Numbered from the stretch's first letter, positions 47,559-57,529 are shown. The stretch: 64,000 nt of DNA from Aureimonas frigidaquae (GCF_001463905.1 NZ_BBWR01000005.1:124001-188000); one strand, 5' to 3'. Notes: generated by a model not told the origin, from the letters alone. Program-made: numbers and translations.

Positions 47559-48499
47559 CAGGCAGCCCTCCGTTCGGCCCGGTTGACCAGCGCCCGCAGC
47601 GCCAGGACAAGAATGAGGATGGCGCCCTGCGCCCCGATCTGCCAGTCGGGCGATATGCGCAGGAAGGCCAGGAGCGAGCCGGCGAGGGTCAGCGTGAGGG
47701 CGCCGAGCACGGCGCCGATAGGAGAGACCCGGCCGCCGGTGAACTCGCCGCCCCCGAGGATAACCCCGGCAATCGACAGAAGCGTGTAGCGCAGCGCGAT
47801 ATTGGCGTCGGCCGAGGTGGTGAGGCCAACCAGCGCAAGGCCCGACAGGACACCGAACAGCCCGGCCAGCGCATACATGATCATCTTGACGCGCAGGAGC
47901 GACCAGCCCGCCCGCGCAATGGCCTGCGGGTTGCCGCCCGCGCCCCGCAGCACTGCCCCGAATGCCGAGCGCATCAGGAAGAGGTGCATGACGATGGCCA
48001 GGATGCCGCTGGCGATGAGCGCGAAGGGGATGAAGGGCGTGCGCAGCTTGACCAGCGCCTGCAGCCAGGCCGGCGCGCTGCCGCCCGGTGACGGCAGGAG
48101 CAACACGGCCGCGCCCAGCCAGACGAAGGACATGCCGAGCGTGACCACGATGGACGGAAGGTTGCGCCAGTGGATCAAGGCGCCGACCAGCGCATAGACG
48201 AGGACGCAGCCCGCAAGCGCGGCCACGCCGAGGAGCGGCGTGTCGTTCAGGAGGGTGGCCCCGATGCAGGCCGTGAAGGAGACGAAGCTGCCGATCGACA
48301 GGTCGATATCGTTGACGGCGATGATGAAGAGCTGCGCGATGGTCGCAAAGGCGATGGGCAGCGCCAGGTTGAGCATCAGGTTGAGCCCCATGAAGCTCAT
48401 GGCACGGGGCTGGATGATGAAGATCGCTGCCAGAAGCAGGGCGAGCGATACGGGCGGCAGCAGCGCGCGCAGGTGACGCGGGGTCAGGACGGACGTCAT
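47558..48499 (-). CDS. Sugar ABC transporter permease (RbsC family), first permease
   Basis: A 313-residue CUT2-class permease with IIAVNDIDLSIGSFVSFTAC and SIAGVILGGGEFTGGRVSPIG, the two conserved patches of RbsC-like proteins. Its ATG overlaps the stop of the ATPase gene by one base. Paired with the next permease. Ligand unknown; the DIDLSIGS and GGGEFTGG motifs fit pentose, hexose or autoinducer-type transporters alike. Confidence 0.85.
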   Translation of the reverse strand: MTSVLTPRHLRALLPPVSLALLLAAIFIIQPRAMSFMGLNLMLNLALPIAFATIAQLFIIAVNDIDLSIGSFVSFTACIGATLLNDTPLLGVAALAGCVLVYALVGALIHWRNLPSIVVTLGMSFVWLGAAVLLLPSPGGSAPAWLQALVKLRTPFIPFALIASGILAIVMHLFLMRSAFGAVLRGAGGNPQAIARAGWSLLRVKMIMYALAGLFGVLSGLALVGLTTSADANIALRYTLLSIAGVILGGGEFTGGRVSPIGAVLGALTLTLAGSLLAFLRISPDWQIGAQGAILILVLALRALVNRAERRAA

Positions 48500-49980
48500 C
48501 AAGCGGCATCCTCGGTGAAGGAGCTCTGCAGGACGCGGGCCTCGGTCAATTCGCTCTGTGGCATCTCGGCGACGATCCGGCCGGACCGAAAGACATAGGT
48601 GTGGTCGCAGCTTCGCAACTCGTCGAACTCCGTCGTGTACCAGATGAAGGTCCGCCCCCGCGCGGCTTCCGCGCGGATCAAGGCATAGACATCCTGCTTG
48701 GTGCCGATGTCGACGCCGCGCATCGGGTCGTCCATCAGGATGATGTCGGCATCCGAGGCGAGGGCGCGTGCAAAGAGGGCCTTCTGCTGGTTGCCGCCCG
48801 ACAGGGTCAGGATGTTGTTGCCCATGTCCGGCGTGCGGATGCCGATGCGCTGGCGCCACTCATCGGCCATGGCCGCTTCTGCGGCCGTATCGATGAGGCC
48901 CATGCGGCGCAGCCGCGCCAGCGACCGGACCGTGATGTTGCCGCCGATCGACCAGAGCGGAAAGACGCCGTCGCTCTGCCTGTCGCCCGCGACGAAGGCA
49001 ACCTTGCCGGTCAGCTGCGCATAGCGCGAGCGGGCCATCGCCGCATTCTGCATGAGCACGAGGAGCGCCGTCTGCCCGTGGCCGGCCAGCCCCGCCAGTC
49101 CGACGATCTCGCCGCGATGGGCTTTCAGGGCCAGCCCGCCGGTCTGGCGCGGCGGCGTGGCCTGTGCGACGACCGGCCCGCTGCGGACACCGGCGGCGGC
49201 CGCCACGCTCGGGGCCTGCGCCGCCACATGGCCCATGGCTTCGACGAGGCCTGTCCGGGTGAAGCCGGCGGCCGGCCGCAGCGCCGTGACGCGCCCGTCG
49301 CTCATGACGGCGATGCGGTCGCAGGTGGAGAGGATTTCCCCCAATATGTGCGAGATGAGGACGATGCTGCCGCCCTCGGCCACGAAGCGGCGCACCTGCG
49401 CCAGAAGCTGCGCGGCGACGGTCTGGTCCAGCGAGGATGTCGGCTCGTCCAGGATGATGAGCCGCGGCGCCGTGTCGGATACGGCGAAGACGATGGCGAT
49501 TTCCACCATCTGCCGTTGCCCGAGCGCAAGGTCGGACAGGAGATCGTCGGGCCGGATGCCGTGGCCGGGGAAAATCCGGTCGAGCGTCTCCCGCACCAGG
49601 GCGGAGGCGCGCCGACGCCAGGACAGGCCGCGGATCGCCGGATGGCGGATGCGCATGTTCTCGGCCACCGTGAGGTTGGGGCAGAGCGATAGTTCCTGGA
49701 AGACGCAGCGTATGCCGAGCCTGTTGGCCTGCGCGACGCCGTAGCGCCCCGTCTCGTCCGTGCCGGCGACGGCGAGCGTCCCTGTATCGGGAGAAAGATT
49801 GCCGGCCAGAACCTGCATCAAGGTGGACTTGCCGGCGCCGTTGTGGCCGGCAAGGCCGATGCACTCGCCCGGCATGATGGCAAGGCTCACGCCCGCAAGG
49901 GCCCGGACCGCGCCGAAGCTGCGTTCGATGTCCCGCAGATCGACGAGAGGGGGCGTTGCCCCCGCGCGATTGTCCGCCAT
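48499..49980 (-). CDS. Sugar ABC transporter ATP-binding protein (RbsA family)
   Basis: A 493-residue tandem ATPase. The first domain has Walker [10 protein letters not shown] and Walker [13 protein letters not shown], with a degenerate signature LALGQRQM. The second domain lacks Walker A lysine ([10 protein letters not shown]), as usual in RbsA, and has signature LSGGNQQK. Its Walker B reads [11 protein letters not shown], where most relatives have DEPTRGVD. GGGAGGGT lies upstream of the ATG. The binding-protein gene is 82 bases upstream, and the permeases follow with one-base overlaps. Confidence 0.86.
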   Translation of the reverse strand: MADNRAGATPPLVDLRDIERSFGAVRALAGVSLAIMPGECIGLAGHNGAGKSTLMQVLAGNLSPDTGTLAVAGTDETGRYGVAQANRLGIRCVFQELSLCPNLTVAENMRIRHPAIRGLSWRRRASALVRETLDRIFPGHGIRPDDLLSDLALGQRQMVEIAIVFAVSDTAPRLIILDEPTSSLDQTVAAQLLAQVRRFVAEGGSIVLISHILGEILSTCDRIAVMSDGRVTALRPAAGFTRTGLVEAMGHVAAQAPSVAAAAGVRSGPVVAQATPPRQTGGLALKAHRGEIVGLAGLAGHGQTALLVLMQNAAMARSRYAQLTGKVAFVAGDRQSDGVFPLWSIGGNITVRSLARLRRMGLIDTAAEAAMADEWRQRIGIRTPDMGNNILTLSGGNQQKALFARALASDADIILMDDPMRGVDIGTKQDVYALIRAEAARGRTFIWYTTEFDELRSCDHTYVFRSGRIVAEMPQSELTEARVLQSSFTEDAA

Positions 49981-50062
49981 CCGATCTTTAGACCCTCCCC
50001 GGTCGTGCATGACGGGCGGCGGCGTGCCGGCGCCGCATGGGACGCCGGCACGCCGCAACGCC

Positions 50063-51076
50063 TTAGTTGGTGCCTGCGATGACCTTCTGGGCGTCTTCCA
50101 GCGTGTATTCCACGTTGGCGACGCCGCCTTCCGGCGTGGTCTTCAGCGCATCTTCGAGGCCGGCCTGGTCGATGGCCAGGAACGGCACCACGAGGTCCTT
50201 GGGCACGTCCTTGCCATCCAGGATCTGCTGGGCGACCCAGAAGGCCAGCGTGCTCACGCCCGGCGCGATGGAGACCGACATGGTCTCATAGCCATTGGCG
50301 TCCTTCTGCTGCTTCCACCACAGGAGCTCGTCCTGGCGGTTGCCCATGATGATGGTGGGCGTGGGGCGGCCGGCCGCGGCGAAGGCTTCGGCCGCGCCGA
50401 AACCGTCACCGCCCTGCGTTACCACGCCGACGACCTCGGGAATGCTGGGCAGAACGCCGGCGACGGAGCGCTGGGCCACGGTCTGCGTCCAGTCGCCCTG
50501 CACTTCGGAGACGACCTTGAAGTTCGGATGCTTCTGGGCGCCAGCGGCGATGCCGGCATGAATTTCCGAATCGACCGAGGTGCCGGCGAGGCCGCGGATC
50601 TCCAGGAGATTGCCGCCATCGGGATAGCGGCCAGCGAGGTAGTCGAGCTGGTCGGACCCCATTTTCTTGAAGTCGACCGCCACGCGCCAGGCGCAGGGCT
50701 CGGTCACGATGCCGTCGAAGGATACGACGGTGATGCCCGCGTCGCAGGCTTCCTTGACGGCGCCGTTCAGCGCGGTGGGGGAGGCGGCGTTGATGACGAT
50801 GGCGTCGTAACCCTGCAGGATCATGTTCTGGATCTGCGCGGCCTGCTCCGTCGCCTGGTTCTCGGCCGTGGTGAAGGCGTCCGCCGAGGCGACGACCCCG
50901 TCCGCGACGGCCTTGCCCGTGACGGTCTGCCAGCTCTGCAGCATGGCCTGGCGCCAGGAGTTGCCGGCATAATTGTTGGACAAGGCGATGGTCTTGTCCG
51001 ACGTATCGGCGGATGCGGCGCCGGCCGTGCACATAACGGCGGCGGCGGACAGCCAGATGGCATGACGTTTCAGCAT
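50063..51076 (-). CDS. Sugar ABC transporter substrate-binding protein (RbsB-like)
   Basis: A 337-residue periplasmic binding protein with a signal peptide (about residues 1-23, ending ASA). The type I fold is shown by [39 protein letters not shown] and [14 protein letters not shown]. It is first in the four-gene transporter operon, with GGGAGGA upstream. A strong hairpin lies 37-67 bases upstream of the ATG. It is divergent from a two-component system, a hint of regulated expression. Confidence 0.87.
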   Translation of the reverse strand: MLKRHAIWLSAAAVMCTAGAASADTSDKTIALSNNYAGNSWRQAMLQSWQTVTGKAVADGVVASADAFTTAENQATEQAAQIQNMILQGYDAIVINAASPTALNGAVKEACDAGITVVSFDGIVTEPCAWRVAVDFKKMGSDQLDYLAGRYPDGGNLLEIRGLAGTSVDSEIHAGIAAGAQKHPNFKVVSEVQGDWTQTVAQRSVAGVLPSIPEVVGVVTQGGDGFGAAEAFAAAGRPTPTIIMGNRQDELLWWKQQKDANGYETMSVSIAPGVSTLAFWVAQQILDGKDVPKDLVVPFLAIDQAGLEDALKTTPEGGVANVEYTLEDAQKVIAGTN

Positions 51077-51112
51077 GAAGAATCCTCCCGGTTCGGATGC
51101 AACGCGGCCCCC

Positions 51113-51143
51113 CGCTCCTCCGGGGTGCGCCCCGTCCGGAGCG
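51113..51143 (-). promoter_or_regulatory. Stem-loop upstream of the sugar-binding protein gene
   Basis: CGCTCC (51113-51118) pairs with GGAGCG (51138-51143), and CGGGG with CCCCG inside it, around TGCG. If transcribed from the minus strand it sits in the 5' leader of the binding-protein mRNA. The rest of the 226-base divergent gap shows no clear promoter. Confidence 0.4.
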
Positions 51144-51302
51144 TGCCGCAATCCGGATGGGAGTGTTTCCACTTCCACCCGGCCTGTCCAACCCTTTCGT
51201 CGCAGATCGGATGCGGGTTCCCGCATATGCCCTGCGGGCAATCTTCCGCTTTGCGCTGGAAAGTCGGTTGGCGACGTGCATGAAACATGATGCGCTAGGG
51301 GG

Positions 51303-52589
51303 ATGGGAAGCGTGAGACAGGTTGCGACAGACTCGGGGGACCGCCCGGCGCGCAGGCCGGGCATGCGGCACGAGACGGTGTATCGGCACCTTCTGCGGGT
51401 CAGCCGGGCGCTGGCCGGTCAGCTGGACTTCCAGTCGGCCATCCACGCCGTATCGCACGAGCTGCATGAGATCCTGCCGCACGATCACCTGGACATCTGC
51501 ATCATCCGGCGGGACATGCATGTCGCCTACGAGGCGGGGCTGCATACGGACTGGGGCCTGACGCCGACGCCCCATCCGGTGATCGGCAGCCCGATCCGCG
51601 ATCTGTTGAACGGGCTTGAACCCTTCCTCATTTCGGACGACGCCATCAACGATCCGCGCTTCAGCTTCGACGGCGCCTTCAGCCACCCGATCCATGACCA
51701 GAACCTGCGCAGCCGCCTGCATGTGCCGCTGATCGTCCACGGGGAGATCATCGGCGCCCTGTCCTGTTCCAGCCATGCGACGGGCTTCTACCGCCGCACC
51801 GACATTCCCCTGGCGCAGCACCTGGCGGACACGCTGGCGCCCTATCTCTACGCGCTGCGCGCGGCCGAGGATCTGCGCCGCTCGGCCATAGACGAGGCGG
51901 CCGGCCGCGCGCGGGAGGAGGGCCTGCGCGAAGGCGCGCTGCGCCTGACGGAGGAGCTGGAGCAGGAGCGCCAGCGCATCGGCATGGACCTGCATGACCA
52001 GACGCTGGCCGACCTGACGCGCATCGAGCGCCGCATCGCGCGCCTTGCACAGGCGCCCGGCGGCGCGTCCGGGGAACTGGCGGCCGTGGGGCAGGGGCTG
52101 CAGCGCTGCATGGCGGAGCTGCGCGAAATCATCGACGATGCGCGCCCCAACGTGCTCGAACTCTTCGGCTTTGCCGATGGCGTGGAGGACTTCCTGAACC
52201 GCGCGCTCGCCGATGGCGGCGGCATTGCCCATGGCCTGACCGACGACAGCGCCGGCGCCTTCGACCGGCTGGCGCCGACCCTGCGCCTCGCCCTCTTCCG
52301 CATCGTGCAGGAGGCGGTCAACAATGCGGCGCGCCATGCCGAACCCTCGACCATCCTGGTGGAGCTTGCCGCGGGGAGGGACGCGGCGGGTGGCCGCCTG
52401 ACCATCATCGTCAGCGATGACGGGATCGGCTTCGATACGGCCGTGCGGCGCAAGCGGCTGGGTGGCCTGCGCAATATGCAGACGCGCGCGCGCCTCGTCT
52501 CGGCGGCGCTGGATATCGACCGCCGCGAGGATGGGCCGGGCACACGGGTCCGCCTGTCGCTTTCGGCGCCGCTGGGAGGGCAGGGCTGA
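51303..52589 (+). CDS. GAF-domain sensor histidine kinase, NarX/DegS-type
   Basis: A 428-residue soluble kinase. A GAF domain spans about residues 35-185 (LRSRLHVPLIVHGEIIGALS), a coiled coil about 195-225, then a HisKA_3 phosphoacceptor with His231 in RQRIGMDLHDQTLADL. The HATPase domain has VQEAVNNAARHAEPSTI and SDDGIGFD. No membrane segment, so it senses a cytoplasmic signal. ATG 51303 has its AGGGGG too close; the in-frame GTG at 51312 may be the real start. The ATG of the response regulator gene overlaps its stop. Confidence 0.88.
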   Translation: MGSVRQVATDSGDRPARRPGMRHETVYRHLLRVSRALAGQLDFQSAIHAVSHELHEILPHDHLDICIIRRDMHVAYEAGLHTDWGLTPTPHPVIGSPIRDLLNGLEPFLISDDAINDPRFSFDGAFSHPIHDQNLRSRLHVPLIVHGEIIGALSCSSHATGFYRRTDIPLAQHLADTLAPYLYALRAAEDLRRSAIDEAAGRAREEGLREGALRLTEELEQERQRIGMDLHDQTLADLTRIERRIARLAQAPGGASGELAAVGQGLQRCMAELREIIDDARPNVLELFGFADGVEDFLNRALADGGGIAHGLTDDSAGAFDRLAPTLRLALFRIVQEAVNNAARHAEPSTILVELAAGRDAAGGRLTIIVSDDGIGFDTAVRRKRLGGLRNMQTRARLVSAALDIDRREDGPGTRVRLSLSAPLGGQG

Positions 52590-53323
52590 TGGACATCCTG
52601 ATCGTGGAGGACGATGCCGTCCACCGCAGCTTCCTGCGCGACGTCATCGCCGCGACCCTGCCCGGCTCCAGCCTGCACGAGGCGGCCGACGGAGAGGAGG
52701 GGGAAAGCCTGGCGCGGCGGCTGGGCGCACGCAATGTGGTGGTGGACCTGCAGATGCCACGCCGCACCGGTGTGGACATGGCGCGTGCTGTGTGGCGCGA
52801 GCGGCCGGATACGGCCATCATGTTCTGGTCCAACTATGCGGACGAGGCCTATGTGCGGGGCGTCTCGCGCATCGTGCCGCCCGGCGCGGCCTATGGCTAT
52901 GTCCTCAAATCGGCTTCGGAGGAGCGCCTGAGCCTGGCCGTTCGCAGCATCTTCGTGGAAGGCCAGTGCGTGATCGACCGGGAGATCCGCACCGTGCAGC
53001 AGAAGGCTGCCAGCCATTTCGAAGGCCTGTCGGATGTGGAATACGAAATCCTCATCGACCTTGCCCTCGGCATGACCGATCGGCTCATCGCGGAGCGGCG
53101 GGGCCTGTCGCTGCGCAGCGTCCAGAACCGGCTGCAGCAGATCTATGACAAGCTCGGCATCTACCAGCAGGACCTGCCGGCCGATGCGGTCAATTTCCGC
53201 ACGCGGGCCGTCAGCCTGGCCCTGCTGCGCCGGCTCATCAACCGCGCCGGCCTGGAAGAGGCCGATGCCGATATGCGGCGCTGGCTGGAGCAGCGCGAGC
53301 GCCGCGCCGCATCAGCCGGCTAG
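52589..53323 (+). CDS. Response regulator, receiver plus LuxR-type helix-turn-helix
   Basis: A 244-residue regulator. The receiver has Asp8, Asp9, phospho-acceptor Asp53 (VVVDLQMPRRTGVD), and a conserved Lys in YVLKSASEE. The DNA-binding domain (about residues 145-195) contains MTDRLIAERRGLSLRSVQNR, a LuxR/NarL-like helix-turn-helix. A C-terminal extension of about 50 residues is Arg/Glu-rich. It is coupled to the kinase by a one-base overlap. The 3' end overlaps the convergent GntR gene by 12 bases. The divergent sugar transporter is a candidate target. Confidence 0.87.
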   Translation: MDILIVEDDAVHRSFLRDVIAATLPGSSLHEAADGEEGESLARRLGARNVVVDLQMPRRTGVDMARAVWRERPDTAIMFWSNYADEAYVRGVSRIVPPGAAYGYVLKSASEERLSLAVRSIFVEGQCVIDREIRTVQQKAASHFEGLSDVEYEILIDLALGMTDRLIAERRGLSLRSVQNRLQQIYDKLGIYQQDLPADAVNFRTRAVSLALLRRLINRAGLEEADADMRRWLEQRERRAASAG

Positions 53324-54028
53324 GCCATGCGTGCGGATCAGATCGATGGCCATGGCGTCGCCGCGCTCGCGGTGGATCTGCAGCAGCCGGGCGGCCTCGA
53401 ACTCGTCGCCGGAGGCCAGCGCCGCAAACAGCGCCCGATGTTCCTGGTTGGACCGCACGGGCAGCGGGCGGAAGGGGACGATGGCCATGCGGGCGCGGTA
53501 CTGCTCGGCCCAGCAAGTGCGCAGCGACGCCTGCAGGCGCAGATTGCCGCTCGCCTGCGCGATGCGGGAGTGAAACGCATCGTCGAGCCGTGACCAGCCG
53601 GCAATGTCCTCTTGCCGCGTCGCGCGTTCCATATCGTCCATGAGCTTTTGAAGCGCGGCGGCATCACCCGCGCCCATGCCATCGCGCGCGACGATCCGGC
53701 AGGCCATCGCCTCCAGCGCCGAATAGACCTCGTAGATCTGCACCAGGCTGGAGGTCGAGGGGCGCCGCACCGTCATGCCGTGTCGCGGGCGGATGTCCAC
53801 GAGGTTTTCATTCTGCAGGAGCAGCAAGGCTTCGCGCACCGGCGTGCGGCTCATGGCCAGCCGTTCGGCCACCGCCGATTCGAGAAGCGTCGTGCCGGGC
53901 GCCAGTTCGCCGCTCAATATCTGCGCACGCAACGCCAGATAGGCTCGGTCCCGGGCAGGACCCACGATTTCGTGATCGCAGCTCCAGTCGGTGCCGTTGC
54001 TGGCCTGCGGCGGTTTCCGCCCGTCCAT
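53312..54028 (-). CDS. GntR family transcriptional regulator (FadR/FCD subfamily)
   Basis: A 238-residue regulator. The winged helix is at about residues 25-95, with LESAVAERLAMSRTPVREAL. The all-helical FCD domain (about 100-230) carries the metal/ligand-type residues DDAFHSRIAQASGN and EHRALFAAL. FCD regulators bind small organic acids. It is divergent from tctCBA, and a GTATAC palindrome lies just upstream of its start codon, so it most likely regulates itself and the tricarboxylate transporter. The ATG at 54028 begins the conserved part. Confidence 0.88.
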   Translation of the reverse strand: MDGRKPPQASNGTDWSCDHEIVGPARDRAYLALRAQILSGELAPGTTLLESAVAERLAMSRTPVREALLLLQNENLVDIRPRHGMTVRRPSTSSLVQIYEVYSALEAMACRIVARDGMGAGDAAALQKLMDDMERATRQEDIAGWSRLDDAFHSRIAQASGNLRLQASLRTCWAEQYRARMAIVPFRPLPVRSNQEHRALFAALASGDEFEAARLLQIHRERGDAMAIDLIRTHGLAG

Positions 54029-54044
54029 AGCGCGTCTCCCAACG

Positions 54045-54054
54045 ACGTATACGT
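54045..54054. promoter_or_regulatory. GTATAC-type GntR operator candidate
   Basis: ACGTATACGT is a perfect 10-bp palindrome centred on GTATAC, the core found in several FCD-GntR operators. It lies 17 bases upstream of the GntR start codon and touches TTGACA (54054-54059), a possible -35 for tctC. Confidence 0.5.
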
Positions 54055-54173
54055 TGACAGTAGGGCAACGAGTTTCGACAGTGCGTGTCAAGAGGCCGCA
54101 AAAGGCCCCAGGGAAACGTCTTCGGCGCAAGGCCGCCGCTCAATGGATTCGTCGCGGACGAATGGGAGGATAC

Positions 54174-55157
54174 ATGGTCGCACGCACTCTTGTACTTGCA
54201 ACGGCGCTTGCCCTGACGGGCACTGTGGCCATGCCCGCCATGGCGCAATCGGATTATCCGCAGCGGCCGATCCAGATGATCGTGCCCTGGGGCGCGGGTG
54301 GCGGCACGGATGCGGTGGGGCGCATCGTCGCCACGCTGCTGCAGCAGGAGCTCGGCGTTCCGGTCAACGTGGTCAACCGGACGGGCGGATCGGGGGTCGT
54401 CGGACACAGTGCCATCGCCAATGCGCGGCCGGACGGTTACACGATCGGCATCATGACGATCGAGATCGACATGATGCACTGGATGGGCCTGACCGACCTG
54501 ACCTATGAGAATTTCGACGTCCTGGCCATGATGAACGCCGATCCGGCCGGGCTGATGGTCTCGGCCGATTCCCCGCACCAGACGGCCGAGGCGCTTCTGA
54601 AGGCCATTCGCGAGCAGCCGGCGGGGACCTTCAAGGCGTCCGGCACCGGGCAGGGCGGCATCTGGCACCTCGGACTGGCCGGCTGGCTCATGTCGCACGA
54701 TCTGGCGCCCAATCACGTCACGTTCGTTCCAAGCCAGGGCGCCGCATCCGGCATCACCGACATGGTGGCGGGCGGGGTGGACCTGATCCCGTCCTCGCTG
54801 GCGGAAGGGCGCTCGATGATCGATGCGGGCCGTGTGAAGGCGCTGGGCACCATGTCGGCCGAGCGGCAGGAACTCTTCCCCGACGTTCCGACCATCCAGG
54901 AATCCATCGGCTCCGACTGGACCCTGTCCGTCTGGCGCACCGTCGCGGCGCCCAAGGGCCTGCCGGACGACGTGAAGGTGCGGCTCGAGACAGCCCTCAA
55001 GGCCGTCTATGATTCCGAAGATTACCGAAGCTTCATGGCCGACCGCGGCTTCGGCATGCGCTGGGCCGATGGGCAGGAAGCCACCGCCATTGTGGCCGCG
55101 GACGATGCCACGCTCGGCGCCGTCATGAAGGAAGCCGGGCTGGCGCAGCAGCAATAG
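54174..55157 (+). CDS. Tripartite tricarboxylate transporter substrate-binding protein (TctC family)
   Basis: A 327-residue periplasmic protein with a signal peptide (about residues 1-24, ending AMA). Family segments are YPQRPIQMIVPWGAGGGTDA, VVNRTGGSGVVGHSAIANA and PDGYTIG, which line the carboxylate-binding pocket in the Bug/TctC fold. GGGAGGA precedes the ATG at 54174. First gene of tctCBA; the ligand is probably a di- or tricarboxylate. Confidence 0.9.
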   Translation: MVARTLVLATALALTGTVAMPAMAQSDYPQRPIQMIVPWGAGGGTDAVGRIVATLLQQELGVPVNVVNRTGGSGVVGHSAIANARPDGYTIGIMTIEIDMMHWMGLTDLTYENFDVLAMMNADPAGLMVSADSPHQTAEALLKAIREQPAGTFKASGTGQGGIWHLGLAGWLMSHDLAPNHVTFVPSQGAASGITDMVAGGVDLIPSSLAEGRSMIDAGRVKALGTMSAERQELFPDVPTIQESIGSDWTLSVWRTVAAPKGLPDDVKVRLETALKAVYDSEDYRSFMADRGFGMRWADGQEATAIVAADDATLGAVMKEAGLAQQQ

Positions 55158-55247
55158 GCACGCGGGCCAAGCGCCCATGGTCCGGCCGGCCGCTCGAAGC
55201 GCCGGCCGGACATCGCGTCCATTCCTCATAGAGGCGAGCCTCTCCCG

Positions 55248-55724
55248 ATGATCAAGCTCAGCGAGTTCCACCTCGGCCTGTTGACGGCCGTCCTGGCCGC
55301 TTTCCTCGTCTACGCCTCCCGCAGCTTCGGGCCGATCCCCGGACAGGATTACGGGGCGGGCACCATGCCGCGCCTGATCGGCTGGTGCGGCGTCGCGCTG
55401 GGCGTCTACATGATGCTGGCCAGCCTGCGCAGCCTGCCGGGCGCGCTGCGCCCGCATCTTGCGGAATGGACGGGCTCGCGCCGCAGCATCGCCTCGGCCC
55501 TGGCGGTGCTGGGCGTCATCCTTTTCTACATCCTGTTTTCCGAACAGTTGGGCTTCATCCCGACCTCGGTCCTGTCGCTGACGGGTTTGATGCTGGCCCT
55601 CGGCACCCGGCCGCTCGCGGCGATCGCCGTTGCCGTCACCGCCACGCTGGCGGTCTACTATACCTTCTCCAAGCTTCTCCTGGTGCCGCTGCCGCTCAGC
55701 CCGTACCTGACCTTCCTGGGGTAA
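55248..55724 (+). CDS. Tripartite tricarboxylate transporter small membrane subunit (TctB family)
   Basis: A 158-residue membrane protein with four hydrophobic segments (about 8-25, 44-60, 80-97 and 105-150). The motifs DYGAGTMPRLIGWCGVALG and FIPTSVLSLTGLML are typical of TctB. It lies 90 bases after tctC and seven before tctA. Its exact role in the complex is unclear, but it is needed with TctA. Confidence 0.88.
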   Translation: MIKLSEFHLGLLTAVLAAFLVYASRSFGPIPGQDYGAGTMPRLIGWCGVALGVYMMLASLRSLPGALRPHLAEWTGSRRSIASALAVLGVILFYILFSEQLGFIPTSVLSLTGLMLALGTRPLAAIAVAVTATLAVYYTFSKLLLVPLPLSPYLTFLG

Positions 55725-55731
55725 AGCTCAT

Positions 55732-57228
55732 ATGTTCGCGATCCTGGAACAAGCGGCAGGCCTGGTCTTCGACCCCTATGTGCTGCTGGTCATCCTCCTG
55801 TCCGCCATCTTCGGCATGTTCGTCGGCGCCATTCCGGGCCTGACGGCGACCATGGCGACGGCACTGCTCGTGCCGATCACCTTCTTCATGGAGCCGGTTC
55901 CGGCCATCGCGGCCATCGTCACCGCCACCGCCATGGCCATCTTTGCGGGGGATATCCCGGCGGCGCTCCTGCGCATGCCGGGCACGCCTGCCAATGCCGC
56001 CTATGTGGAGGACGCCTACCGCATGACGACGAGCGGACGGGGCGACGAGGCGCTCGGCGCAGCGCTCGTCTTCTCGGCCATCGGTGGGCTCTTCGGCTCG
56101 ATCGTCCTCATGACGTTGTCGCCCGCGCTGGCGGAGGTCGCGCTGCGCTTCAGTTCGGAAGAGTATTTCTTCCTGGTCCTTCTGGGCCTGTCCTGCGCCG
56201 TCTTCGTTTCGCCCGGCTCGCCGACGCGCGGGCTGATCTCGCTCCTGATCGGCCTGTTCCTCGCCACCATCGGCATCGACAATCCGGCAGGTCAGCCGCG
56301 TTTCTCCTTCGGCAATGTGGAGTTGATGGCGGGTATCCAGTTCATCCCCGCCATGATCGGCCTCTTCGCCGTGTCGGAGGTTCTGCGCACCGTCACGGCG
56401 ACGACGCCGCGCGGCCCCGTCGCGCGGGTCGAGGGGACGGGCATCTTCCGGAGCCAGTGGAAGAACCTGAAGCAATACCCCGTGCAATGCGGCCGCGGCT
56501 GCGTCACCGGCACGGCCATCGGCATCCTGCCCGGGGCCGGGGCGGACATCGCCGCCTGGATTTCCTATGCCATTTCCAAGCGCTTCTCCCGCATGAAGGA
56601 GCGTTACGGGCGCGGGCATGTGGAAGGGCTCGTGGAAGCGGGCGCCGCCAACAACTCGTCGGTCAGCGGCGCCTGGATTCCGGCGCTCGTCTTCGGCATT
56701 CCGGGCGATTCCATCACCGCCATCGTGATCGGCGTTCTGTATGTGAAGGGCATCAATCCGGGTCCGGCGATCTTCATCAACGATCCCGCGTCGATCTATG
56801 CGATCTTCATGACCTTCATCCTGGCCAATATCATCATGCTGCCGCTGGGCTGGCTGGCCATTCGCGGCGCACGGCCGATCCTGTCCATCCCGCCGGCCAT
56901 GCTGATGCCGATCATCCTGATCTTCTGCATCGTCGGCGCCTTTGCCATCAACAACTCGCTCGCCGGCGTCGTCATGATGTTCTGCTTCGGGCTTCTCGGC
57001 TTCTTCATGGAAGAGAACGACATTCCGATCGCCCCGGCGATCCTGGGCCTCGTCCTCGGGCCCATGCTGGAGCAGAACTTCATCTCCTCCATCATAAAGG
57101 CGGATGGCAACCCGCTGATGCTCTTCGAGCGTCCCATTGCCGGCGCGCTCGGTGTCTTCACGATTCTCGTGTGGCTGCTGCCGCTCGCCATGATGCTCCT
57201 GCGCAAGCGCCGGCATCAGCCTGCGTAA
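55732..57228 (+). CDS. Tripartite tricarboxylate transporter large membrane subunit (TctA family)
   Basis: A 498-residue TctA protein with about twelve transmembrane segments. Family motifs are FVGAIPGLTATMATALLVPI near residues 24-43, GDIPAALLRMPGTPANAAY, and in the second half GILPGAGADIAAWISYAISK and WIPALVFGIPGDSITAIVIG. It forms the transport channel. Its end is four bases from the convergent HPr gene. Confidence 0.93.
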   Translation: MFAILEQAAGLVFDPYVLLVILLSAIFGMFVGAIPGLTATMATALLVPITFFMEPVPAIAAIVTATAMAIFAGDIPAALLRMPGTPANAAYVEDAYRMTTSGRGDEALGAALVFSAIGGLFGSIVLMTLSPALAEVALRFSSEEYFFLVLLGLSCAVFVSPGSPTRGLISLLIGLFLATIGIDNPAGQPRFSFGNVELMAGIQFIPAMIGLFAVSEVLRTVTATTPRGPVARVEGTGIFRSQWKNLKQYPVQCGRGCVTGTAIGILPGAGADIAAWISYAISKRFSRMKERYGRGHVEGLVEAGAANNSSVSGAWIPALVFGIPGDSITAIVIGVLYVKGINPGPAIFINDPASIYAIFMTFILANIIMLPLGWLAIRGARPILSIPPAMLMPIILIFCIVGAFAINNSLAGVVMMFCFGLLGFFMEENDIPIAPAILGLVLGPMLEQNFISSIIKADGNPLMLFERPIAGALGVFTILVWLLPLAMMLLRKRRHQPA

Positions 57229-57232
57229 TGCG

Positions 57233-57529
57233 TCAGCACTCCTCTCCGAAGCGATCGGCGACAAGGGCGGCGATCGCCTCGAGTGCCTCCTGCGCATCGG
57301 GGCCGACGGCCGACACCTCGATCGAACTGCCCTGGCTTGCGGCCAGCATCATCAGGCCCATGATGGAGCGTCCGCCGACCGTATAGCCATCACGCGAGAT
57401 GGTCAGCTCCGCGTCGAACCCCTCGGCCGTCTGGACGAACTTGGCAGAGGCGCGGGCGTGCAGGCCGCGGCGGTTCAGGATGGGGAGGGTCCGCGACAGG
57501 CGGTGCTCGGTCGTGTCCTGCATGGTCAT
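57233..57529 (-). CDS. ptsH: Phosphocarrier protein HPr (regulatory PTS)
   Basis: A 98-residue HPr. His24 in RRGLHARASAKF is the phosphoryl acceptor from enzyme I, and Ser55 in GGRSIMGLMMLAA corresponds to the HPr kinase site. It overlaps the EIIA gene by four bases. In alphaproteobacteria this HPr works in a regulatory phosphorelay without sugar permeases. The HprK gene is two genes upstream. Confidence 0.94.
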   Translation of the reverse strand: MTMQDTTEHRLSRTLPILNRRGLHARASAKFVQTAEGFDAELTISRDGYTVGGRSIMGLMMLAASQGSSIEVSAVGPDAQEALEAIAALVADRFGEEC

